Assembly: GCA_937879875.1 (NCBI GenBank)
Contig: CALFMN010000207.1
Location: 1-20,996 of the forward strand
Direction of reading: 5' to 3'
DNA from: an uncultured Chloroflexota bacterium
GTDB taxonomy: Bacteria; Chloroflexota; Dehalococcoidia; CAUJGQ01
Length of the DNA: 20,996 bases
This document shows, piece by piece, positions 1 through 5,972 of the stretch. Each line of letters opens with the position of its first letter. Position 1 is the stretch's first letter. The position numbers and the translations under genes were made by a program. The notes under the pieces are model-generated. The model saw only the letters and a program-made list of their open reading frames with translations, did not search any database and was not told the origin of the DNA.

Positions 1-535
1 CGACAAGCTGGAAGAGCTGTTCGCCTTCCGCGAGATCCTTGAGCCGGTGGCGGCCCAGGTCCACCAGCGTGGCGCCCGCTGGCAACGCGTTCCGGCTGAG
101 CCTGGCCGTCGCCTCGGAGAGCAGCACCTGGCCGCCGTGGCCGGCAGCGCGGATACGGGCGCAGCGGTTGACGGCGCTGCCGTAGTAGTCGCCCTCACGC
201 AGATCTGCCTCACCGGTGTGCAGCCCCATCCGCACCCGCAGCGGGCCAACCTCGCCCCACGCTTCGGTTGCGAGCGCACGCTGCCCGGCGAGCGCGGCCG
301 CCACGGCATCGCTCGCACGCACGAACACGGCAAACAGCGAGTCACCCTCGCCGCGCGGCCGTACAACTACGCCGTCATGCTGCCCGAAGACCGCGGTCAG
401 CAGCGCGTCGTGGCGAGCCATGACCAGCCGCATCGCCTGGGGATGGTCTTCCCACAAGCGGGTGCTGCCTTCCACGTCGGTGAAGAGGAAGGTCAACGTA
501 CCGGCCGGCAGGGGTGGGCCAGACCATGTGCTCAT
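1..535 (-). CDS. Class III adenylate/guanylate cyclase domain protein (3' end outside window)
   Basis: Reading leftward from the ATG at 535 gives 178 residues before the window edge. The family converts ATP or GTP to the cyclic nucleotide. Seen here: the N-terminal motif TFLFTDVEGSTRLW (residues 15-28) with metal-binding Asp20, the second metal Asp65 in GEGDSLF, and the Asn123-x3-Arg127 pair of VNRCAR that stabilises the transition state. The catalytic set therefore looks complete. The canonical Lys before the second Asp is replaced (VVRPRGEGD), as is common in cyclases of large actinobacterial and Chloroflexota regulators. In those proteins the domain is followed by an AAA/NB-ARC ATPase, TPR repeats and often a LuxR helix-turn-helix; that part would lie left of base 1 and is not visible. 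The cyclase domain call is firm; the full architecture is inference. A -10 box sits seven bases before the ATG, suggesting a leaderless message. Confidence 0.9.
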   Translation of the reverse strand, partial: MSTWSGPPLPAGTLTFLFTDVEGSTRLWEDHPQAMRLVMARHDALLTAVFGQHDGVVVRPRGEGDSLFAVFVRASDAVAAALAGQRALATEAWGEVGPLRVRMGLHTGEADLREGDYYGSAVNRCARIRAAGHGGQVLLSEATARLSRNALPAGATLVDLGRHRLKDLAEGEQLFQLV

Positions 536-548
536 CGCCGCCAGCATA
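536..548 (-). promoter_or_regulatory. Putative leaderless -10 box for the cyclase gene
   Basis: On the minus strand TATGCT (543-548) stands seven bases before the ATG at 535, where transcription would begin at or next to the start codon. No Shine-Dalgarno sequence is visible between the two. The -35 is poor. A second TATGCT lies about 40 bp further upstream (near 586-591), so the assignment is tentative. Confidence 0.35.
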
Positions 549-659
549 GCGGCTTACGCGGCCCCGTGCCGACGCCCGACCGCGAGCATACCGTGCTGCC
601 GCGTCAGTCGAGGGCGTCGCCTCGCGCGAACGAGATGAACCGAGACTGCGATTTGCCGG

Positions 660-1124
660 TCACGGCGTCTGAGAGCCATCCAGGCTCGCCTCCAGCGCCG
701 CCTTGATGCGCAGCAGCACCGCCTCGCGCTGCTTGCGGAAGCCGCCGCCCACCATCACCCGATCCAGCAGCTTGCCGAAGAAGCCGCCGGGCAGGCGCAG
801 ATCGGCGCGGTAGCGCACCAGCGTGCCTGAAGCCGTCGGGCTCAGCCGCCACTCCTCGTGAAAGCGGGCGCCGCTGCCGAAGGCGAAGCCCAGCGCCAGG
901 AGGACAGGCGGCTCGTAGGCCGTGATCGAGCCCTCAAAGCCCTCGTCGCTGCCCGTCAGCGAGGCCCAGCCGCTGAACGCCGCGCCGGCCTCCGGCACAA
1001 ACTCCGGTGCTGTGATCTCACCAACCGTCGGGTCCAGTGCCGGGCGGTGCGGTACGTCGGCCAGCGCGGCAAAGGCGGCGTCTGGAGGCAGGGCGAAGAC
1101 GGCCTGCGCGTTCACGGTGGCCAT
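660..1124 (-). CDS. SRPBCC (START/polyketide-cyclase fold) family protein
   Basis: This 154-residue protein has the helix-grip plan: an N-terminal strand followed by PPDAAFAALADVP (13-25), a central antiparallel sheet containing FHEEWRLSP (88-96) and TLVRYRADLRLPGG (101-114), and a long C-terminal helix ending in REAVLLRIKAALEA. The fold forms a hydrophobic pocket and is used for lipid or polyketide binding, as a CoxG-like assembly factor, or as a small cyclase; nothing visible selects among these. The start at 1124 is preceded by GAGG about ten bases upstream. It follows the DUF1614 gene by 35 bp on the same strand and is probably co-transcribed with it. No signal peptide or membrane segment is evident. 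The fold is fairly certain; the function is unknown. Confidence 0.8.
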   Translation of the reverse strand: MATVNAQAVFALPPDAAFAALADVPHRPALDPTVGEITAPEFVPEAGAAFSGWASLTGSDEGFEGSITAYEPPVLLALGFAFGSGARFHEEWRLSPTASGTLVRYRADLRLPGGFFGKLLDRVMVGGGFRKQREAVLLRIKAALEASLDGSQTP

Positions 1125-1159
1125 CGCTCAGGTGCCTCGCTGCGACAGAGGAGAATGGC

Positions 1160-1855
1160 TCACGGGTGCATTTCTACCGGCGACGACTTTTTTGACGAGG
1201 TGTCAAAGCTGAGCAGGGCCGCGATCAGGCCGGTGAGAAAGACGCCGTCGAACACACCGGCGCCGCCGATGCTGAGCACGCCGGAGCCAAGCTCCGACAT
1301 CCGCCCCAGGTTGCTGAGGTCTGCGCCGATCAGGATGCCGATCGAGCCGGCGATGTAGGCCACCGGCGCCGCCCGCCGGCCGCCCGTCAGCACCAGCGCC
1401 GCGACAGCGGCCACGATCGGCCCCAGCAGCAGCGGCATCTCGATACCCCGGCCGGCGACGATCTGGGCCGAGATGTGCGCAACGACGGCCACGATCGCGG
1501 TGGCGATCAGCGTACGCAGCAACGGCGTTTTCGGCAGCAGCCAGAGACTGAGCAGAATCGGGATGACCGCGCCGCCGACGTTGACCGCGATGATCTGGTT
1601 ATTCGTGACGTGTGGATGCACGTAGTAGATATGCTCTCTGATGCGAAAGAAACCGCCAGGCTGAAACTCCGGGTGGCTTGCCCAGACGGGAATATTGATC
1701 AGGCTGCCGATCGCGGAGGCGGCAAAGATCAGGAACGTGGCCCAGGGCGAGATGCCCAGGTGCTCGAATGAGATCGTCAGCAGGTCGAAGGCGACGACGA
1801 TCAGCAGGATGCCGAGACCGATGGCGATCAGGGCGATGACGAACGGCGCATGCAT
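1160..1855 (-). CDS. DUF1614-like integral membrane protein
   Basis: The frame is open further upstream, but the ATG at 1855 is chosen because the preceding residues are not protein-like and a -10 box abuts this ATG. The resulting 231-residue protein is strongly hydrophobic, with about six or seven membrane spans (roughly 5-27, 37-58, 86-108, 114-133, 140-157, 164-182, 195-216). The segments ISPWATFLIFAASAIGSLIN (35-54) and GGAGVFDGVFLTGLIAALLS (197-216) resemble the conserved ends of DUF1614 proteins as I remember them, and the length fits. The role of that family is not established. The tail SKKSSPVEMHP should be cytoplasmic. It is the first gene of a two-gene minus unit with the SRPBCC protein and is divergent from the dehydrogenase gene. 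Confidence 0.75.
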   Translation of the reverse strand: MHAPFVIALIAIGLGILLIVVAFDLLTISFEHLGISPWATFLIFAASAIGSLINIPVWASHPEFQPGGFFRIREHIYYVHPHVTNNQIIAVNVGGAVIPILLSLWLLPKTPLLRTLIATAIVAVVAHISAQIVAGRGIEMPLLLGPIVAAVAALVLTGGRRAAPVAYIAGSIGILIGADLSNLGRMSELGSGVLSIGGAGVFDGVFLTGLIAALLSFDTSSKKSSPVEMHP

Positions 1856-1867
1856 GACGTTAGTATA
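1856..1867 (-). promoter_or_regulatory. Leaderless -10 box of the DUF1614 gene
   Basis: Minus-strand TATACT at 1862-1867 is followed by six bases and then the ATG at 1855. This leaves no room for a ribosome binding site, which is the arrangement of leaderless transcripts. The matching -35 is weak. The box agrees better with consensus than most in this GC-rich window. Confidence 0.5.
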
Positions 1868-1890
1868 CGGTCCTGAGGCCGTGCTCCGGC

Positions 1891-1896
1891 TACACT
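1891..1896 (+). promoter_or_regulatory. Possible -10 box of the dehydrogenase gene
   Basis: TACACT lies 47 bp upstream of the ATG at 1944 on the plus strand, in the 88-bp divergent intergenic region. No convincing -35 is found 17 bp upstream. It is the best plus-strand candidate in this gap. Confidence 0.3.
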
Positions 1897-1910
1897 CTGC
1901 CGCGCGGCAG
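1897..1910. repeat. Perfect 14-bp palindrome at the predicted transcription start
   Basis: CTGCCGCGCGGCAG is its own reverse complement and begins directly after the TACACT box. The position suits an operator or a 5' hairpin for the dehydrogenase transcript. A GC-only palindrome of this size can arise by chance in such DNA. Confidence 0.35.
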
Positions 1911-1943
1911 TGCGGCCGCTGAGGCGCCGAGACGAGGCAGCCG

Positions 1944-2903
1944 ATGCTCGCACTGCAGATCGACGGCGGCCTGCGCATCCAGCCTCGCTACCCCGAACCC
2001 GAGGCGCAGCCCGGCGAGGCGCTGGTGCGCGTGCGGCTTGCCGGCATCTGCGACACCGATCTGCAACTCGTGCGCGGCTACATGGGCTTTCGCGGCGTGC
2101 CGGGACACGAATTCGTGGGCGAGGTCATTTCGGCTGCCGCAGCGGCACTGCGCGGCGCCCGCGTCGTCGGCGAGATCAACATCGGCTGCGGCGCCTGCGA
2201 AGCCTGTACTGCCGGCTGGCAGCGGCACTGCCCGAACCGCAGCGTGCTCGGTATCCTCGGCCGCGACGGCGCCCACGCCGAGTTCTTGAGCCTGCCGGTC
2301 GAAAATCTGCACCGCGTGCCCGCCGGCCTGAGCGACGAGCTGGCGGTGCTCACCGAACCGCTCGCGGCGGCGTACGAGGTTCTGGAGCAACGGCCGCCCC
2401 GGGCCGGCGAGCGCTGGCTCGTGCTCGGCGATGGCAAGCTCGGACTGCTGGTTGCCGCCGTGCTGCACAGCGAGGGCGCCGATCCGCTGCTCGCCGGCCA
2501 CCATGAGCGCAAGCTCGCCATCGCCGCCGGCTGGGGCATCCGCACCGTTCTCGCGGATGCACTGCACGAGCGCGACTGGGATGTGGTCGTCGAAGCAACA
2601 GGCGCCACGGACGGTGTCGCGCGCGCCGTCACGCTGGTGCGTCCGCGCGGCACAATCGTGCTGAAGACAACCGTGGCTGAGCCGCCGCGCACGCCGCTCG
2701 CGCCGATCGTCGTGGACGAGATCACGGTGATCGGCTCGCGCTGCGGTCCCTTTCCGCGGGCTCTGGCCGGCTTCGCCCGCCTCGAAGCGGCCGGCGTGCG
2801 CCTTTCCGCGCTGCTGCAGACGACCTATGCCTTGCGCGACGGCGTGGCAGCCTACAAGCGCGCGGGCACGCGCGACACGCTGAAGATCCTGCTGGCCCCG
2901 TAG
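1944..2903 (+). CDS. Zinc-type medium-chain alcohol/polyol dehydrogenase
   Basis: The 319-residue protein is an MDR-superfamily NAD(P)-dependent dehydrogenase. The N-terminal GroES-like domain carries the catalytic zinc ligands Cys36 (GICDTD), His55-Glu56 (PGHEFVGE) and Glu138 in LTEPLAAA. The structural zinc lobe is complete: Cys82, Cys85, Cys88 and Cys96 in GCGACEACTAGWQRHC. The Rossmann domain shows GDGKLG (162-167) and the later VVVEATGA. It is about 20-30 residues shorter than typical members, mainly because the coenzyme domain is compact. The family includes threonine, sorbitol and formaldehyde dehydrogenases; the substrate cannot be read from the sequence. GAGG six bases before the ATG supports the start. 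It precedes the aromatic-acid cassette on the same strand, but that cassette has its own promoter, so shared function is only possible. Confidence 0.88.
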   Translation: MLALQIDGGLRIQPRYPEPEAQPGEALVRVRLAGICDTDLQLVRGYMGFRGVPGHEFVGEVISAAAAALRGARVVGEINIGCGACEACTAGWQRHCPNRSVLGILGRDGAHAEFLSLPVENLHRVPAGLSDELAVLTEPLAAAYEVLEQRPPRAGERWLVLGDGKLGLLVAAVLHSEGADPLLAGHHERKLAIAAGWGIRTVLADALHERDWDVVVEATGATDGVARAVTLVRPRGTIVLKTTVAEPPRTPLAPIVVDEITVIGSRCGPFPRALAGFARLEAAGVRLSALLQTTYALRDGVAAYKRAGTRDTLKILLAP

Positions 2904-2928
2904 CGTCACGAGCCGCATCCCTCGATCT

Positions 2929-2937
2929 TTGTCACAA
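2929..2937. promoter_or_regulatory. Upstream palindrome TTGTCACAA, possible GntR operator
   Basis: TTGTCACAA is a perfect inverted repeat around a single C at 2933 and lies just upstream of the -35 box of the catabolic operon. Its TTGT/ACAA arms resemble half-sites of FadR-subfamily GntR operators, although the single-base spacer is short for that class. Its centre is 41 bp from a second palindrome that overlaps the -10, which suits cooperative binding on one helix face. Function is inferred. Confidence 0.35.
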
Positions 2938-2943
2938 CAGGGC

Positions 2944-2972
2944 TTGCAATAGCTGTCGGTATGTCTTACTGT
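2944..2972 (+). promoter_or_regulatory. Sigma-70-type promoter of the aromatic-acid operon
   Basis: TTGCAA at 2944-2949 and TACTGT at 2967-2972 are separated by exactly 17 bp. This is the clearest -35/-10 pair in the window, in a locally AT-richer stretch between the dehydrogenase stop and the enoyl-CoA hydratase start. It would give a leader of about 60 bases before the ATG at 3039. Confidence 0.55.
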
Positions 2973-2979
2973 CTGACAG
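2969..2979. promoter_or_regulatory. Palindrome CTGTCTGACAG overlapping the -10, possible GntR operator
   Basis: A perfect 5-1-5 inverted repeat, CTGTC-T-GACAG, overlaps the -10 box. A repressor bound here would block RNA polymerase. The GTC-T-GAC core has the GT/AC half-site geometry known for FadR-subfamily GntR regulators, and a gene for such a regulator lies third in the same operon. The outer bases (C and G) differ from the T and A usually given for the subfamily. The link to that regulator is inference. Confidence 0.45.
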
Positions 2980-3038
2980 AGATTGGGCCGCACTGAGTGC
3001 GACCGAACAGGATAGTGCGATCGGTCAGGGAGGGCGCG

Positions 3039-3872
3039 ATGGTTGGCGAATTGACCCGCGAACGCGGCGCTGCAGCGCAGAACCCGGCGGACGAACTGGT
3101 TCACTACGAGGTCGAACGCGGCGTCGCCACGCTCAGCCTCGACGCCCCGCCCGCCAACACCTACACCTACGAAATGATGCAGCAGCTCGACACCGCGATC
3201 CTGCGGGGGCGCATGGACCCCGCCGTGCACGTGCTGCTCTTGCGCGGCGCGGGCGACAAGTTCTTCTCCGCCGGCGCCGACATCGAAATGCTCGACCGCG
3301 TCGACCCGAACTTCAAGTACTACTTCTGCCTGCACGCCAACGAGACACTGCTGCGCCTGGAACAGACGTCCAAGCTCGTGATCGCCGCCATGAACGGCCA
3401 CACCGTCGGCGGCGGTCTCGAGATCGCGATGGCCTGCGATCTGCGCCTAGCCAAGCGCGACGCCGGCCGCCTGGGCCTGCCCGAAGTCTCGCTGGGCGTG
3501 CTGCCCGGCACCGGCGGCACGCAGCGGCTCACGCGGCTGGTGGGCAAGGCGAAGGCGCTGGAGATGATGGCGCTGGGCCGGCTCTACTCCTTTGAGGAAG
3601 GCGAACAGCTCGGCCTCGTCACCGAGGTGCTGGACCCCGACACCTACTGGGACGATGTTTACGCCTATGCCACGCAGTTCGTGCCGCCTGGTAAGGCTTC
3701 GCGCGCCGTCGGCAGCATCAAGCGCGCCGTGCAGACGGGCGGCGAGATTCCGCTCGCCGAGGCGCTGGCGCTCGAACGCGAGCTGCAGCAGCGCCTCTTT
3801 ACCAGCGACGACGCAAAGAAGGGTATCCGCGCCTATCTGGACAAGGACATGGCGCAGTTCAGCGGCAGCTAG
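3039..3872 (+). CDS. Enoyl-CoA hydratase/isomerase (crotonase) family protein
   Basis: The 277-residue crotonase has both oxyanion-hole segments, FFSAGADI (75-82) and NGHTVGGGLE (119-128), and both acidic residues used for water addition in hydratases: Glu128 and Glu149 (LPEVSLGVLPGTGG). A hydratase is therefore more likely than a pure isomerase. The C-terminal helical trimerisation region is normal. The start at 3039 is favoured over an in-frame GTG at 2997 because AGGGAGGG (3027-3034) sits just before it. It leads the operon, with a BoxB-like oxygenase 75 bp downstream and a benzoate-CoA ligase family gene further on. This suggests it hydrates an oxygenated ring-derived acyl-CoA or a later beta-oxidation intermediate. 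It is half the size of the ring-opening BoxC (about 550 residues), so equating it with BoxC is not justified. Confidence 0.9.
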   Translation: MVGELTRERGAAAQNPADELVHYEVERGVATLSLDAPPANTYTYEMMQQLDTAILRGRMDPAVHVLLLRGAGDKFFSAGADIEMLDRVDPNFKYYFCLHANETLLRLEQTSKLVIAAMNGHTVGGGLEIAMACDLRLAKRDAGRLGLPEVSLGVLPGTGGTQRLTRLVGKAKALEMMALGRLYSFEEGEQLGLVTEVLDPDTYWDDVYAYATQFVPPGKASRAVGSIKRAVQTGGEIPLAEALALERELQQRLFTSDDAKKGIRAYLDKDMAQFSGS

Positions 3873-3947
3873 ACGCGGCGGGCGTCGCTGCTCAGCCCTT
3901 ATTCCCGCACCTCGCTTCCGTTCGCGCTTGCCGCTGGAGGAGACGTC

Positions 3948-5072
3948 ATGGGCCGGGTTGCCACCTTCGACGATTGGACCGAGCTGTTCCGCCAGTGGCG
4001 GCGCGATGTCGGTGTGGACGACATCCACGGCGAGTACGAGTTCCAGGCGCTGTACGGCGAGCTCGAGTCGGACGAGATCCAGTTCGGCCACTACGCCGGC
4101 CAGCCCAAATGGCAGCGGTTGCGCGACGTGCCGGACCAGCGCATCCGCGACGCGCTGCTCAACTACATCGTCTTTCAAGGCGACACCGAGTTCGCCTCGG
4201 TCGAGCAGCAGCGCAACCTCTTCGCCACCGCGCCCACGGAATGGGACCGCGCCGCGCTGGCCCGCATCATGACCGAGGAGATGCGCCACGGCTGGCAGAT
4301 GAGCCACCTGCTCGTCACGCATTTCGGCTCGTCGGGCCGGCTGGAAGCCGAGAAGCTGCTCGACCGCCGCGCCTGGGAGCACCAGCGCCTGCTCGGCGCC
4401 TTCAACGTGGACGTCAACGACTGGCTGGACCTCTACACCTATCAGGAGTTCCAGGACCGCGACGGCAAGTTCCAGTTGCAGATGCTCAGCCGCTCGTCGT
4501 TCGCGCCGCTCGCCCGCAGCATGGGGCCGATGCTGAAGGAGGAGTCGTTCCACCTCGGCACCGGACACACCGGGCTCAAGCGCGTGTTGCAGGCGGGCCA
4601 TGTGCCCACGGCAATTCTGCAAAAGTACTTCAACAAGTGGGTGCCCACCTGTTTCGATCTGTTCGGCACCGATGGCTCGTCGTCGGCGCAGTGGGGCTAT
4701 GTCTGGGGCCTCAAGGGCCGCTTCGATGAGAATCCGGCGGCGCCTGCCGACCGCACGCACCTCAACGAAGCGGCGCGGGCCGGCTACATCGCGGAGTGCG
4801 AGCGGCTGGTCGCGGATCTGAACCGCTCCGTGCCCGCCGGCCAGCCGCCGCTGCGCCTGCCCGACTCGCGCTTCAACCGCCGCATCGGCCAGTTCGCCAA
4901 CCAGCCATACGACCTTGACGGCAACCTGCTGGAGGCCGAGCGATTTCCCGCCTATCTCGCCTCAGTGCTGCCGAACGACGAGGACCAGCGCTTGCTCGCG
5001 GGCGTCTTCTCCGCAGGTGAATGGGTACAGGCGCGCGAGGGCCGGCCGCCGGCGCCGCGGCCGCGTCTCTAG
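3948..5072 (+). CDS. BoxB-like di-iron aromatic acyl-CoA epoxidase
   Basis: The 374-residue protein resembles the oxygenase component BoxB of benzoyl-CoA 2,3-epoxidase and more distantly PaaA/PaaC. The carboxylate-bridged di-iron ligand set known for BoxB can be placed here as Glu81 (GDTEFASVEQQ), Glu111 and His114 (EEMRH), Asp170 (DRDGKFQ), Glu199 and His202 (KEESFH). Other shared segments are LGAFN (149-153), GLKGRF (254-259) and the late RRIGQFA (311-317). Known BoxB proteins are about 470 residues; this one is about 100 shorter, mostly at the N-terminus and in the loop after the last iron ligands. Expected chemistry is O2-dependent epoxidation of an aromatic CoA thioester in the cytoplasm, with electrons from a reductase (BoxA) that is absent from the window. 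GGAGGAG five bases before the ATG fixes the start. Substrate assignment is inference from the neighbouring ligase. Confidence 0.85.
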   Translation: MGRVATFDDWTELFRQWRRDVGVDDIHGEYEFQALYGELESDEIQFGHYAGQPKWQRLRDVPDQRIRDALLNYIVFQGDTEFASVEQQRNLFATAPTEWDRAALARIMTEEMRHGWQMSHLLVTHFGSSGRLEAEKLLDRRAWEHQRLLGAFNVDVNDWLDLYTYQEFQDRDGKFQLQMLSRSSFAPLARSMGPMLKEESFHLGTGHTGLKRVLQAGHVPTAILQKYFNKWVPTCFDLFGTDGSSSAQWGYVWGLKGRFDENPAAPADRTHLNEAARAGYIAECERLVADLNRSVPAGQPPLRLPDSRFNRRIGQFANQPYDLDGNLLEAERFPAYLASVLPNDEDQRLLAGVFSAGEWVQAREGRPPAPRPRL

Positions 5073-5122
5073 CTGACCAGGCGGAGCGGAGCAGCAATCC
5101 CTCCGCATGAGGACGCCGAGCC

Positions 5123-5884
5123 ATGACGACCGACGTACCCGCGCGTGAGATCGGCAGCGAGATCGTCCGCCCCGCCCAGCGCATGTCCATGCGTGAGCAG
5201 GTGGCGGACGAGCTGCAGCGACTGATCGTGAGCGGTGCCATCGCGGCCGGCGCGGCCCTGCCCTCAGAGGCACAGCTCGGCCGCACGTTCCGCTGCAGCC
5301 GCAGCGTGGTGCGCGAGGCGCTGCGCGACGTGGAGCAGCGGGGTCTGGTGGGCCGCGCCGAGAACGGCCGGGCGCTGATCGTGCAGGCCGCCTCGCTCAA
5401 CCCGGTGAGCCAGGCGGTCCATATGTATATGGAGCTGCGCCAGGTCACCTTCGACGAGCTGTTCGAGAGCCTGGAGCTGCTCGACCCGGTCGCGGCGGCG
5501 CTGGCTGCCGAGCGTGCTGACGAGACGACGCTCGCCACGCTGCGTGCGCTGAACCAGCCGGCGCGGCTCACGGTCGAAAACCTGGTCGAGATTGAGGTAG
5601 CCTTCCATCTGTGCCTGGCGGAAGCCAGCGGCAATCGCCTGTTCGTCGCCGCCTGGAAGCCGATCCTCGACGCGCTGGCGATCGCGAACGCCGCGGTCGC
5701 GCCGCTGATGGGCGCGCCGACGCTGACGGGCACGCAGCGCGCCCACGATGAAGTGATTCGCGCCCTCACGGCGCACGACGCCATCGCCGCGGCGGCGTGG
5801 TCGCGCCGGCACTGCGCCGCCTTTCGCCGCGGCCTGAGCGTTCTGGGAAAATCGGCGCAGGATCCGGTGCGGCCGCTGCAGTAG
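5123..5884 (+). CDS. GntR family transcriptional regulator, FCD (FadR-type) subfamily
   Basis: The 253-residue protein has an N-terminal winged helix-turn-helix at about 23-88, with the GntR signature LPSEAQLGRTFRCSRSVVREAL (46-67, spanning two helices) and the wing sequence GLVGRAENGRALIV. The C-terminal FCD domain (about 107-240) retains metal/ligand residues at positions typical of the family: Glu158 and His162 in EVAFHLCLAEASGN, His208 in AHDEVIRAL and His230 in RRHCAAF. FCD regulators bind small carboxylates or acyl-CoA compounds and usually repress the adjacent catabolic operon. Lying between the oxygenase and CoA ligase genes, it most likely senses the aromatic acid or its CoA ester. 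Palindromes at 2929-2937 and 2969-2979 are candidate targets. GAGG upstream of the ATG is loosely spaced. Confidence 0.92.
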   Translation: MTTDVPAREIGSEIVRPAQRMSMREQVADELQRLIVSGAIAAGAALPSEAQLGRTFRCSRSVVREALRDVEQRGLVGRAENGRALIVQAASLNPVSQAVHMYMELRQVTFDELFESLELLDPVAAALAAERADETTLATLRALNQPARLTVENLVEIEVAFHLCLAEASGNRLFVAAWKPILDALAIANAAVAPLMGAPTLTGTQRAHDEVIRALTAHDAIAAAAWSRRHCAAFRRGLSVLGKSAQDPVRPLQ

Positions 5885-5972
5885 CCACGCGAAGCCGTCG
5901 GCTCGCGGCGGGACATCAAAGTACGAATAGCCCGCGGCCTGGCCGCCGCGCCGAAGAGAGTGGAGGCAGACC

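Noticed and set aside
2997..3038. Upstream GTG start for the enoyl-CoA hydratase
   Set aside because: It lacks a ribosome site, and the ATG at 3039 has AGGGAGGG just upstream, with family-like sequence beginning only after it.
1890..3401. 503-codon open frame on the minus strand
   Set aside because: It is antisense to the dehydrogenase and hydratase genes, has no recognisable motif, and its His/Ala/Gln/Arg-rich composition is typical of shadow frames in GC-rich DNA.
3447..4760. 437-codon open frame on the minus strand
   Set aside because: Antisense to the hydratase and the BoxB-like gene, both of which have intact catalytic motifs and ribosome sites.
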